From Rhodanobacter_A agri (GTDB taxonomy: Bacteria; Pseudomonadota; Gammaproteobacteria; Xanthomonadales; Rhodanobacteraceae), in NCBI RefSeq assembly GCF_044904705.1, contig NZ_JADIKL010000013.1:1-64000 (forward strand): DNA of 64,000 nucleotides, given 5' to 3'. Position numbers and translations under genes: made by a program. Every line of letters begins with the position of its first letter. Position 1 is the stretch's first letter. Positions 47,764 through 55,807 of the stretch are shown piece by piece. The notes beneath the pieces were generated by a model. It worked only from the letters and a program-made list of their open reading frames with translations. It was not told the DNA's origin and ran no database searches.

Positions 47764-48155
47764 GCGGCACCTCCGGCGGTCAGCACATAGGCCCAGACCA
47801 GGATCACCAGCAGCAGGCTGACGATCACCGACAGCCAGCTCGAACGCACGAACTGCGGAATGGCATAGCCCGCGCCGGTGTCCTGCACCAGGTGACGGAT
47901 GCCGTTGCACAGGTGATAGAACAGCGCCCAGCTCCAGCCGACCAGCAGGATGATCCCCAGCGGGCTGCCCATGCAGATCTTGAACTGGTTGAAAGCGGCC
48001 TCGCCCGCAGCCAGCGAGAGCAGGCCCCAGACCACGAGCAGCGTGCCCACGGCCAGCGCGATGCCGGTGGCGCGATGCAGGATGGAGGTCATCATCTGCA
48101 CTTGCCACTTGTAGATCTGTAGATGCGGAGAGAGCGGTCGTCGCGTGTCTGCCAT
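47760..48155 (-). CDS. sdhC: Succinate dehydrogenase cytochrome b556 subunit
   Basis: 131 aa. The SdhC signature SPHLQIYKWQ, SILHRATGIAL (Ser/Arg at the quinone pocket) and FYHLCNGIRHLVQDTG with the heme-binding histidine are all present. Three membrane helices. Start ATG 48155 gives the canonical N-terminus MADTRRPLSPHLQIY. Confidence 0.95.
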   Translation of the reverse strand: MADTRRPLSPHLQIYKWQVQMMTSILHRATGIALAVGTLLVVWGLLSLAAGEAAFNQFKICMGSPLGIILLVGWSWALFYHLCNGIRHLVQDTGAGYAIPQFVRSSWLSVIVSLLLVILVWAYVLTAGGAA

Positions 48156-48239
48156 GGCGGCTATCCTGGGTGGAATCGCTGATCTGTCTGCCAAGCCGAA
48201 ACCGCACGCGCGCAACGACGGATGCCGCCACGCGACGTA

Positions 48240-48407
48240 TCAGAAGTCGATACAGCGCCCGTTCTTTTCCCAGTCGCCGTAGCGCGTGGGGTCGAGCGCC
48301 GGTCGCTCCGCCGCCGCCTTCTCCCCCGCCGGTCGCGCAGGCACGGCCACGGGTTCCGCCGGAGCGGAAACGGGCCTGGATTCGGTTGGGCGGGAAGTGT
48401 CGGACAT
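48240..48407 (-). CDS. Succinate dehydrogenase assembly factor 4 homologue (DUF1674)
   Basis: A 55-aa protein from ATG 48407: a Pro/Ala-rich linker then the C-terminal hallmark DPTRYGDWEKNGRCIDF of the DUF1674/SdhAF4 (Sdh8) family, which binds flavinylated SdhA and protects it before SdhB joins. It heads the sdh operon, 84 bases ahead of sdhC, so assembly factors flank the cluster at both ends (SdhAF4 first, SdhE last). The match of the conserved tail up to the stop makes the call firm despite the small size. Confidence 0.88.
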   Translation of the reverse strand: MSDTSRPTESRPVSAPAEPVAVPARPAGEKAAAERPALDPTRYGDWEKNGRCIDF

Positions 48408-48541
48408 GGTCGTTAACAAGCGGCGGAAGGTTAATACTTGCCGCAGTGCCGCACAACCTTGACGAATGCCGCGAGCGCTGTATGCGCTTCGCGCCGCGAT
48501 GACTTGCGCTCCGCCATCGCCGGCCGCATCTTGACTGCCCT

Positions 48542-49354
48542 ATGCCGACTCCCCGCCACGCCGAAACCCTGCTGATCGAAGGGCCCGACGCGCTCGCCTT
48601 TGCGCAAGCGCAATTCAGCAGCAACCTCCCATCGCTTGCCGTCGGCGCCTGGCAATTCAGCGCTTGGCTGAGCGCACAAGGCCGTGTACGTGCCCTGTTC
48701 CACCTGGCGCGGCTGGACGAACACCGCCTGCTGTTGCTGCTGCGCGGCGGCGAAGCGGCAGCATTGAGCGAAGCCTTGCGTCGTTTCGTGTTCCGCTCCC
48801 GACTCACCCTGCAGGTAGCACCGTGGCGCGCGATAGCCACTGGAGCCGCTTTGCCGTTGCATGCCGTGCAGGTCGACACCGACGTCATCGCGCTTGGCTG
48901 CGACACGCACAGCCTGCGCCTCACCGCCGATGGCGAGAACGACACAGCATGGCAGTCGCTGCAGTTGCAACTCGGCTGGCCGTGGCTGCCGCCATCCGCG
49001 CTGGATGCGTTGCTGCCGCCTGCGCTGTCGCTGTACCGCCTGCAAGCGGTCGCCATCGACAAAGGCTGCTACCCCGGACAGGAAATCGTCGCGCGCCTGC
49101 ATTGGCGCGGCGGCCACAAGCGGCATCTATGCAAGCTGCGTCTGACACGGAGCGCTGCGCCTGGCGACATCCTGTATCGCGACGGAAACGATATCGGCAT
49201 GCTGCTTGATGTCGTCGATGACAGGAACGATATCAACGATATCGATGCACTCGCTGTGTTGAGCGACGACGTCATGTCGACCGCTGCAGAGAACACCACA
49301 TTGCAACTCGACGATGGTCTGATGTTGTGCATGCAACATCGTTGGGAAAACTGA
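48542..49354 (+). CDS. ygfZ: Folate-binding iron-sulfur cluster protein YgfZ
   Basis: 270 aa GcvT-like protein. The YgfZ signature KGCYPGQE (174-181) with the functional cysteine is intact. It helps repair or assemble Fe-S clusters of MiaB and other enzymes using tetrahydrofolate. It is divergent from the sdh operon, which contains Fe-S and flavin cofactors, a natural functional neighbour. The C-terminal ~60 residues are lower in GC and rich in Asp/Asn (DDRNDINDIDA), unlike the rest. Confidence 0.92.
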   Translation: MPTPRHAETLLIEGPDALAFAQAQFSSNLPSLAVGAWQFSAWLSAQGRVRALFHLARLDEHRLLLLLRGGEAAALSEALRRFVFRSRLTLQVAPWRAIATGAALPLHAVQVDTDVIALGCDTHSLRLTADGENDTAWQSLQLQLGWPWLPPSALDALLPPALSLYRLQAVAIDKGCYPGQEIVARLHWRGGHKRHLCKLRLTRSAAPGDILYRDGNDIGMLLDVVDDRNDINDIDALAVLSDDVMSTAAENTTLQLDDGLMLCMQHRWEN

Positions 49355-49818
49355 TACGCATGCATCGTCACGTTTTCGTGAACAGTTGTTCATTTTTGTC
49401 GACGTTTTGTATGAGCGCACGTTGAATCCGGAAGGCCTGGCACTTGCCGTGAGAAAAATCCACCGTTAGGCTCCGCCAACACTTTCATTGCGGCACCCGC
49501 CAACACGGCTGCCGAAACACGCGACGAAACGGAAGATTCCGTATCGGCGCGACCCGGCGAAGATCGTCGGATGGAACAACCGCCTGAGTGCGGAATTCGT
49601 TGCAGGCTACACGGCACAGACGTCGCGCAGCGCCTCGGCAACATCCCTCGATCGGCACCGAATGCCGCCGCTCGAAACGCCACAATCCCGTGGCATTCGC
49701 ACAGCCACAAGTTTCGGCCGTGCGATCAATCCAGGTGGAACGGCCTGCCCGCCCGTCCACCGCAACGGCGCGTCAGACAAATCACTCGTCTGCGCGTACA
49801 GCACGCTGGAGGCAGACA
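49355..49818. other. Long intergenic region between ygfZ and the cell wall hydrolase
   Basis: 464 bases without a supportable gene. It is A/T-rich in its first 80 bases, with the perfect 14-bp palindrome TGAACAGTTGTTCA at 49379-49392. The remainder is in frame with the hydrolase but reads as Arg/Thr-rich low-complexity protein without a start signal, so I treat it as leader or decayed DNA. Confidence 0.5.
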
Positions 49819-50253
49819 ATGAAACTTTCCATGTTGTTGTGGCTGACCACCTTGATGCCACAACCCGTCGCCAGCCAGGCTTGCCTGGCAACGACGGTGT
49901 ACCTGGAGGCACGAAGCCAGCCCACCATCGGCCAGATGGCCGTAGCCGAAGTGGCGATGCGTCGCCGCGAACGCGGGCAATGGGGCGACACGGTATGCCA
50001 GGTCGTGACGGCGCCGCATCAGTTCGCCACCACCACTACGCCTGGCTCGTTCGAAATCGACAACGTCGACGCCTTCCACAAGGCCTGGGAAATCGCCGGC
50101 CGCACGATCCACGACTGGCAACTGCCGGTGAACAAGCGCCGCATGCTGGTGCCGCGCGCCGATCACTTCGCCACCGCAGCGGTGGCGCCGGCGTGGTCGC
50201 ACAACAAGCCGGCGATCACCATCGGCGACCACACCTTCTACGCCGTGAACTGA
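49819..50253 (+). CDS. Cell wall hydrolase, SleB family (Hydrolase_2)
   Basis: 144 aa with a short signal peptide (MKLSMLLWLTTLMPQPVASQ) and the SleB-type lysozyme-like fold: CLATTVYLEARSQPTIGQMAV containing the catalytic Glu (CLATTVYLEARSQP), then VCQVVTAPHQF and HYAW-like WSHNKP. It probably cleaves peptidoglycan glycan strands as a lytic transglycosylase in the periplasm. Start fixed by GGAGG at 49808-49812, six bases before ATG 49819; a 77-codon upstream extension lacks family sequence. A strong hairpin terminator follows. Confidence 0.87.
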   Translation: MKLSMLLWLTTLMPQPVASQACLATTVYLEARSQPTIGQMAVAEVAMRRRERGQWGDTVCQVVTAPHQFATTTTPGSFEIDNVDAFHKAWEIAGRTIHDWQLPVNKRRMLVPRADHFATAAVAPAWSHNKPAITIGDHTFYAVN

Positions 50254-50275
50254 AACCGGCGGCGACGGTGCAGAA

Positions 50276-50301
50276 AAAAGGCCCTCTTTCGAGGGCCTTT
50301 T
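50276..50301. terminator. Bidirectional Rho-independent terminator
   Basis: AAAAGGCCCTC-TTTC-GAGGGCCTTTT: perfect stem with A-run before and T-run after, so it can stop transcription from both the hydrolase and the convergent glycine-zipper gene. Confidence 0.9.
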
Positions 50302-50351
50302 CATTTAGACGTCCAGACGTCTATGCATCCACCAATGAAAACACCCAAGCG

Positions 50352-50831
50352 TCACATCGGATAGACGCTTCCATTGACGATCTGCACGTAATCGCCGTTG
50401 CGCACCCGAGGATCGTCGCGCTGCGTCACCGTGGCGTACTGGCCGTTGTCCAGCCGCACCACGATGCGCCACGCGTTGCTGCCGCCGCCGGAGTTCTGGC
50501 CGATCTGGTTGCCGACAACGCCGCCGGCCACCGCACCCACCACCGTGGCGGCCGTGCGGCCGTTACCCTTGCCGATGGTGCTGCCAAGCACACCGCCGGC
50601 CACCGCACCGATCACGGCACCCAGCGTGCCGCCATTCGGGTTGCCATTGTCGATGTACACCGGACGCACGTCCTCTACCACACCGCAACCCTGCTGGCAG
50701 CGGCTATAGCCCTGGCCGTAACCCTGCTGATAGCCGCCCTGGCTGTAACCCGGGCCCGTGGCGCAGCCGGCCAGCGCCAGCCCCGCCGCAAGCACGGCCG
50801 CCGGGAGAATGCCACGCATGAAAGTGTTCAT
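50352..50831 (-). CDS. Glycine-zipper 2TM-domain lipoprotein
   Basis: 159 aa. Lipobox LAGC (signal MNTFMRGILPAAVLAAGLA), a Gly/Tyr/Gln-rich linker (YSQGGYQQGYGQGYS), then the glycine zipper TLGAVIGAVAGGVLGSTIG and TAATVVGAVAGGVVGNQIG, followed by a small beta domain (WRIVVRLDNG). SlyB/PcP-like outer-membrane lipoproteins of this type stabilise the envelope. Second in an operon with a paralogue (27 bases). Confidence 0.87.
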   Translation of the reverse strand: MNTFMRGILPAAVLAAGLALAGCATGPGYSQGGYQQGYGQGYSRCQQGCGVVEDVRPVYIDNGNPNGGTLGAVIGAVAGGVLGSTIGKGNGRTAATVVGAVAGGVVGNQIGQNSGGGSNAWRIVVRLDNGQYATVTQRDDPRVRNGDYVQIVNGSVYPM

Positions 50832-50858
50832 TGCGCCGCTCCTTCGAGGACCGTGAAA

Positions 50859-51458
50859 TCAGCGGGCATCCGAAACGGCGGTCACACCTTCCTGCACCTG
50901 TACACGATCGCCCGGATCGTGGTCCATGCGCGTGGTACGGGTGACGCCGTTGTACACGTATTGCACGTCGTAACCGACGATCTTGTCGCCGCCGCCCGCC
51001 ACCGTGCTGCAGCGGCGCTGGACCGAGGAAGTCACCTGCGGCTGGTGGTGCGCATTCTCGATACGGTTGCCGGCGTAGCCACCGCCCACCGCACCCGCCA
51101 CCGTGGCCAGGGTATTGCCCTTGCCGCCGCCGACCATATGGCCGAGCAAGCCACCGGCGACGGCGCCGATCGCGGTGCCGGCGATGTTGTGCTGATCCTT
51201 AGGCGGCGCCGTGTGATTCACCACTTCGTCGCGGCACACTTCGTGCGGCGAGCTCGTCGAACGCACCGGCGTCACGCTGACCACCTGGGCGTACTGCGGG
51301 CCAGCAGGCTGCGCCGGCTGCTGCATGGGCGCGGGTGCCGAAGCTGCCGCTTGCGCACCCTGCGTACCGGCATCGGCACTGCGGTTGCACGCCGACAAAC
51401 CAACCGCCAGCGCAGCCGCGATCCCCACATTGAGTGCATTGACCATCAAGCTTTTCAT
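50859..51458 (-). CDS. Glycine-zipper 2TM-domain protein, paralogue
   Basis: 199 aa with a lipoprotein-like signal ending in VGLSAC, an Ala/Pro/Gln-rich linker, a glycine-zipper pair (IAGTAIGAVAGGLLGHMVG and TLATVAGAVGGGYAGNRIE) and a C-terminal domain with VGYDVQYVYNG and DHDPGDRVQVQ. It precedes the related lipoprotein gene and shares its fold order, suggesting tandem duplication with divergence. Function in envelope integrity is inferred from SlyB-type relatives. Confidence 0.85.
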   Translation of the reverse strand: MKSLMVNALNVGIAAALAVGLSACNRSADAGTQGAQAAASAPAPMQQPAQPAGPQYAQVVSVTPVRSTSSPHEVCRDEVVNHTAPPKDQHNIAGTAIGAVAGGLLGHMVGGGKGNTLATVAGAVGGGYAGNRIENAHHQPQVTSSVQRRCSTVAGGGDKIVGYDVQYVYNGVTRTTRMDHDPGDRVQVQEGVTAVSDAR

Positions 51459-51569
51459 GACCTTCCTCCTCTGTCAGTGTTTCCGGCCAGAACGCGTGTG
51501 TAGTTTGCACCCGCGTACGATCCGCAGCGCCATTGAACATTCACGAATCTGAATACCGGCTAGACCATC

Positions 51570-51583
51570 GTTATTACAATAAC
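51570..51583. promoter_or_regulatory. 14-bp palindrome GTTATT-AC-AATAAC upstream of both tatD-like and glycine-zipper genes
   Basis: Perfect inverted repeat in the 192-bp spacer between the divergent glycine-zipper pair and the TatD gene. The bases around it are A/T-rich, as expected for a promoter or operator. The binding protein is unknown. Confidence 0.4.
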
Positions 51584-51650
51584 TTCACGCCAAGACCACT
51601 TCAGCCGGCGTTGCCGCCCGGCATCAGGAAACGAGAGACACATCACGCCC

Positions 51651-52430
51651 GTGCTTGCCGACAGCCACGTCCATCTTGACGACCGCGCCTTCGATACCGA
51701 CCGCGCCCAGGTGCTGCAGCGCGCCCGCGACGCCGGGGTCGGCCAGATGGTAGTGCCCGCCGTGGATGCCTCCAGCTGGACGCGTATCCGCGAACTGTGC
51801 GCCGCGCACCCGCACGCGCTGTTCCCCGCCTACGGCCTGCACCCGCTGTATCTGAATCAGCATGCACCCGGCGATGTCGACGCCTTGTTGGCATGGTGCG
51901 AGACGCATGCCGCCGTGGCGATCGGCGAGATCGGCCTGGATTTCCACCTCGACGAACTGGATCCCGGGTTGCAACGCAACTACTTCACGCAACAGCTGGC
52001 CGTGACGCGCACGCTCGACCTGCCTGTGATCGTGCATGCACGGCAGGCGCTGGAAGAAGTGATCCTCACCCTGCGCCGCCATCCCGGCGTGCGCGGCGTG
52101 GTGCACAGCTTCTCCGGCAGCGAGGAACAGGCGCAACGACTGTGGCAACTTGGCTTCCTGATCGGCATCGGCGGGCCGGTGACCTACGAACGGGCGCAAC
52201 GCCTGCGTCGCATCGTGGCGCACATGCCCATCGAGTTCCTGCTGCTGGAAAGCGACGCGCCCGATCAACCCGACGCAAACCATCGCGGCCAACGCAACGA
52301 ACCGGCGCGCGTCGCCGACATACTTCGCTGCGTGGCGGCGCTGCGCGACGAACCGGAGCATGCCGTGGCCGCCGCCACCGCCGCGAACACCCGCCGCCTG
52401 TTCCGCCTGCCCGACCCCGGATCCGCCTGA
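51651..52430 (+). CDS. TatD-family metal-dependent hydrolase
   Basis: 259 aa TIM-barrel hydrolase/deoxyribonuclease. Metal ligands: ADSHVHLDD at the N-terminus (H-x-H), GEIGLDFHLD with the Glu, VIVHARQALEE, and LLLESDAPDQPD with the Asp. It begins with GTG at 51651 because the first motif starts at once. Related TatD proteins act as 3'-5' exonucleases in DNA repair. Cytoplasmic. Confidence 0.92.
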   Translation: MLADSHVHLDDRAFDTDRAQVLQRARDAGVGQMVVPAVDASSWTRIRELCAAHPHALFPAYGLHPLYLNQHAPGDVDALLAWCETHAAVAIGEIGLDFHLDELDPGLQRNYFTQQLAVTRTLDLPVIVHARQALEEVILTLRRHPGVRGVVHSFSGSEEQAQRLWQLGFLIGIGGPVTYERAQRLRRIVAHMPIEFLLLESDAPDQPDANHRGQRNEPARVADILRCVAALRDEPEHAVAAATAANTRRLFRLPDPGSA

Positions 52431-52477
52431 TCGCCACGCGGCACTTGCACTGCACTTCCATCTGCGTCAGCATTTAC

Positions 52478-52489
52478 TTCACCAGTGAA
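52478..52489. promoter_or_regulatory. Palindrome TTCAC-CA-GTGAA upstream of marR, candidate operator
   Basis: Perfect 5-bp arms, 15 bases before the MarR gene start, next to TATGAA which could serve as a -10 box. MarR-family repressors commonly bind such sites and autoregulate with the downstream efflux genes. Confidence 0.5.
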
Positions 52490-52504
52490 ATATGAACTGA
52501 TGAA

Positions 52505-53029
52505 ATGGCTCAGCTACGCGACTGCATCGCGATGATGGACGAAGGCATCGGTCGGATGCACGAAGTCGTCCCCCAATTGCCCGCCGAACAGGCCACGCTG
52601 TGCCGACTGATGGCGATGGTGGGTGCGCGCATGGACGAAGGGCTGGAAGAAAAGCTCAAGCCGCACCAGCTCAACCACAGCGAATTCCTCACCCTGATGA
52701 TCCTGTACAGCCGCCCGGACGGCAGCTCCACGCCGGGCGAGCTGTGCGAATTCACCTCGCAGGGCAGCACCAACATGACCCGCATCGGCAACACGCTGGT
52801 GAAGCGCGGTCTGATCTCGCGCGGCGCCAGCGCCGAGGATCGCCGCCGCGTGCTGATCCGCATAACCCCCGCCGGCCGCCGCTTCGTACTGAAGATACTG
52901 CCGCCGATGTTTCCCCGCGTGGAAGCGATGTTCGCCGGCTTCAGCGCCACCGAACGCAACCAGCTCAGCCGCCTCCTGCGCAAGCTCGCCAGGAACCTCG
53001 ACCAGCTCGACGCGGACGACGCGTCGTGA
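52505..53029 (+). CDS. MarR-family transcriptional regulator (EmrR-like)
   Basis: 174 aa winged-helix protein: helix-turn-helix about 65-110 with TPGELCEFTSQGSTNMTRIG and the wing SAEDRRRVLIRITPAGR. The N-terminal extension and the following efflux operon match EmrR/MprA-type repressors, which release DNA on binding hydrophobic drugs. The next gene starts 11 bases after the stop, so regulator and pump are one operon. Confidence 0.92.
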   Translation: MAQLRDCIAMMDEGIGRMHEVVPQLPAEQATLCRLMAMVGARMDEGLEEKLKPHQLNHSEFLTLMILYSRPDGSSTPGELCEFTSQGSTNMTRIGNTLVKRGLISRGASAEDRRRVLIRITPAGRRFVLKILPPMFPRVEAMFAGFSATERNQLSRLLRKLARNLDQLDADDAS

Positions 53030-53040
53030 AGGAGCCCGCG

Positions 53041-54588
53041 ATGACCTTCACCCCGCCCCGCCCGCGCGCGGCGCTGGCCTTAGCCGTTGCGCTGACGCTC
53101 GCCGGCTGCGCGTTCGCGCCGCCGAAGCTGCAGCATCCCGCGCTGCGCGACGACGTACCCCTGGCTGGCCTGTCCGCACCCACTCGCGCCGGCTGGCCGG
53201 CCACCGATTGGTGGCGCGCCTACGACGACCCGCTGCTCGACGAGCTGATGGCGACCGCGCTGCAACAGTCGCCCGATCTCGCCCAGGCGCAGAGTCGCGT
53301 ACTCACCGCCGAACAGTCGGTGAAGCTCGCCGCCGCGCAGGCCGGACTCAGCATCAACGGCAGCGCGCAGGTGAGCCGGCAGCGCCTGAGCGAACACGGC
53401 CTGATGCCGCCGCAACTGCTCGGCTTTACCTGGTACAACCAGGCCGATCTCGGCGTGCAATTCCAGTACGACTTCGACTGGTGGGGCAAGAAGCGCGCTG
53501 CGATCGAAAGCGCGCTGGACCAGGCGCACGCCGCCGAGGCGCAACGCAGTGCAGCGGCGCTGACGATCCAGAGCTCGGTCGCCGACACCTATTTCGGCTG
53601 GCTGGCCGACGAGGCGCGGCTGGCGTTGGCCCAGCAGGCGCTAGCCGTGCAACAGCACCTGCTGCAGATCGCCGAGCTGCGCGTGCGGCAAGGCGTGGAC
53701 CTGCCCGACGCCGTACAGGAAGCGCATGCGCGCGTGGCCGCCGTGGAGCAGATGCAGACCGCACTGCAGGGTTCTGCGCAGATCCGCAAGGTGGCGCTCG
53801 CCGCGCTGCTCGGCGTGGCGCCCGCGCAATTGCCCGCGCTTTCGCCACGGCCGCTGCCCGCCATCAGCGGTGCGCTGCCCGCCGACGCCGGACTCGATCT
53901 GGTCGCTCGCCGTCCGGACATCGCCGCCAGCCGCTGGCAGGTGGAGGCGGCACTGAAACAGACCGACGTGGCGCGCGCACAGTACTTCCCCGACTTCAGC
54001 ATCACCGCGATGGCCGGGCTGTCCAGCACCAACCAGGGTGCGCCGGCGCTGTTCGGCGGCGGCAGCTCCGGCGATCTGGGCAACGTATTCAGCGCTGGCA
54101 GCCGCGTGTTCGGCATCACGCCCGCGCTGCACTTGCCGATCTTCGAAGGCGGCCGCCTGAAGGCGGCCTACGGCATCAGTCGCGCCCAGCTCGACGATGC
54201 GGTGGCGCAGTACAACGCCGCCGTGTTCCACGCCGCGCGCGAGGTTGCCAGTCAGGCCCTGGCCGCCGAGCAGTTGGACACGAATCGCCAGCAGCAGGAA
54301 CGTCAGGTCGGCGCCAACGAACATCTCGTCGCCAATGCCGAGGCTCGCCTGCGCCGTGGCGTGCGCGATGCCCGTGAAGGTCTCGCCGCGCAGGCTCAAT
54401 TGCTGCAGCAGCAGGACCAGGCCATCACCTTGCACGCGCAGGCGTTGAGCACCGACCTTGCCTTGATCAAGGCCTTGGGCGGCGGCTACCGCATCCCCGC
54501 CGATGCCGCCGGCACCGCGCCGCCTTCCCCGACCCCATCGTCCGATACCTCATCTTCCAAGAACGCCAGCCGGAGTCCCCGCCCATGA
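53041..54588 (+). CDS. Outer-membrane efflux lipoprotein (NodT/OprM family)
   Basis: 515 aa. Lipobox LTLAGC (C23), then two OEP repeats forming the TolC-like tunnel; LALAQQALAVQQ and LDLVARRPDIAASRWQVEAA (shown LDLVARRPDIAASRW) are typical of the RND/EmrAB outer-membrane channel. The C-terminal ~30 residues are Pro/Ser/Thr-rich and may be flexible. Overlaps the adaptor gene by 4 bases. Confidence 0.93.
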   Translation: MTFTPPRPRAALALAVALTLAGCAFAPPKLQHPALRDDVPLAGLSAPTRAGWPATDWWRAYDDPLLDELMATALQQSPDLAQAQSRVLTAEQSVKLAAAQAGLSINGSAQVSRQRLSEHGLMPPQLLGFTWYNQADLGVQFQYDFDWWGKKRAAIESALDQAHAAEAQRSAAALTIQSSVADTYFGWLADEARLALAQQALAVQQHLLQIAELRVRQGVDLPDAVQEAHARVAAVEQMQTALQGSAQIRKVALAALLGVAPAQLPALSPRPLPAISGALPADAGLDLVARRPDIAASRWQVEAALKQTDVARAQYFPDFSITAMAGLSSTNQGAPALFGGGSSGDLGNVFSAGSRVFGITPALHLPIFEGGRLKAAYGISRAQLDDAVAQYNAAVFHAAREVASQALAAEQLDTNRQQQERQVGANEHLVANAEARLRRGVRDAREGLAAQAQLLQQQDQAITLHAQALSTDLALIKALGGGYRIPADAAGTAPPSPTPSSDTSSSKNASRSPRP

Positions 54589-55787
54589 GCGCCACCGAGT
54601 CCGCCCTGCCGCAGGACCGCAACGACAGCGGTCTCGCCGCCAAGGATCCGCCCAAGCGCCGGCGTGCGCTGCTGATCGTGACCTTGGTATTCATCCTGGC
54701 CGCGCTGGCCTGGTTCCTGCTCTGGTTCTTCGTGCTCTCCACCCGCGAGAGCACCGACAACGCCTACGTGGGCGGCAATCTGGTAGGCATTTCCGCCCAG
54801 GTGCCCGGCACTGTGGTCGCGGTGCTGGCCGACAACACCGAGCATGTCGATGCCGGCCAGGTGCTGGTGCGCCTCGACCCCACCGATGGCGACGTACGCC
54901 TGCGCCAGGCCCGCAGCGCGCTGGCGCTTGCGGTGCGCCAGGTGCGCGGGCAGACCGACAGCGCCAGCGGCGCCGACGCCGCGGTGGCCGCGCGCAAAGT
55001 GGATCTCGCCAAAGCCCAGGCCGACCTGAAGCGCCACCTGCCGCTGGTGGCCGCGCAAGCCGAGTCGCCCGAGATCGTGCAGCACCTGCGCGACGCCGTG
55101 GCTGGCGCGCAGGCCGCGCTGGATGCGGCCCAGGCCCAGGCCAAGGCGGCGCATGCCGCCATCGCCGGCACCGACATTGCCGGCAATCCCGCCGTGCAGC
55201 AGGCGCGCGCGAACTTCCGCGCCGCCTGGGTGGCCGCCCAGCGCAACACCATCGTGGCACCGGTGTCCGGTTACGTGGCCGAGCGCAGCGTGCAACTGGG
55301 CAACAGCGTGGCACCCGGCCAGTCGCTGATGAGCGTGGTGCCGCTGCACGACCTGTGGGTGGACGCGAACTTCAAGGAAAACCAGCTGCGCCACATCCGC
55401 ATCGGCCAGCCGGTAAAGATCACCACCGACCTCTACGGCGACAAGGTGGAATACCGCGGCAAGGTGATCGGCCTCGGCGCCGGCACCGGCAGCGTGTTCT
55501 CGCTGCTGCCCGCGCAGAACGCCACCGGCAACTGGATCAAGGTGGTGCAGCGCGTGCCGGTGCGTATCGCACTGGACGACAAGGAACTGGACCAGAACCC
55601 GTTGCGCGTGGGCTTGTCCGCCGACGTCACCGTCGACATCAGCCATGACCAGGGCAAGGTGCTGGCCGCCGGCCCCGCATTGCCGGCCGCCGAGACCACG
55701 GTGTACGACCGTATCGCCAGCCAGGCCGACGCCGAGGCCGAGAAGGTGATCGAAGCCAACCTCGACACCGCCAGCCCGTCGCGCTGA
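54585..55787 (+). CDS. emrA: EmrA-like periplasmic adaptor (HlyD family)
   Basis: 400 aa: a single N-terminal transmembrane helix (about 31-53), lipoyl-like half-motif TDNAYVGGNLVGISAQVPG, a coiled-coil hairpin (about 100-200), and the second lipoyl half ANFRAAWVAAQRNTIVAPVSG. It bridges the inner-membrane MFS pump and the outer-membrane channel. Starts within the preceding gene (ATGA). Confidence 0.93.
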   Translation: MSATESALPQDRNDSGLAAKDPPKRRRALLIVTLVFILAALAWFLLWFFVLSTRESTDNAYVGGNLVGISAQVPGTVVAVLADNTEHVDAGQVLVRLDPTDGDVRLRQARSALALAVRQVRGQTDSASGADAAVAARKVDLAKAQADLKRHLPLVAAQAESPEIVQHLRDAVAGAQAALDAAQAQAKAAHAAIAGTDIAGNPAVQQARANFRAAWVAAQRNTIVAPVSGYVAERSVQLGNSVAPGQSLMSVVPLHDLWVDANFKENQLRHIRIGQPVKITTDLYGDKVEYRGKVIGLGAGTGSVFSLLPAQNATGNWIKVVQRVPVRIALDDKELDQNPLRVGLSADVTVDISHDQGKVLAAGPALPAAETTVYDRIASQADAEAEKVIEANLDTASPSR

Positions 55788-55807
55788 CCGAGCCCACGAG
55801 CCCACCC

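Noticed and set aside
49588..49818. N-terminal extension of the SleB-like hydrolase
   Set aside because: Low-complexity Arg/Thr/Ser sequence without family similarity; a good GGAGG and a signal peptide start at 49819.
50306..50323. TAGACGT-CCAG-ACGTCTA, which resembles two tandem MetJ boxes (AGACGTCC AGACGTCT)
   Set aside because: It lies between two convergent genes just after a terminator, not upstream of any gene, and MetJ is not expected in this order; more likely a second hairpin.
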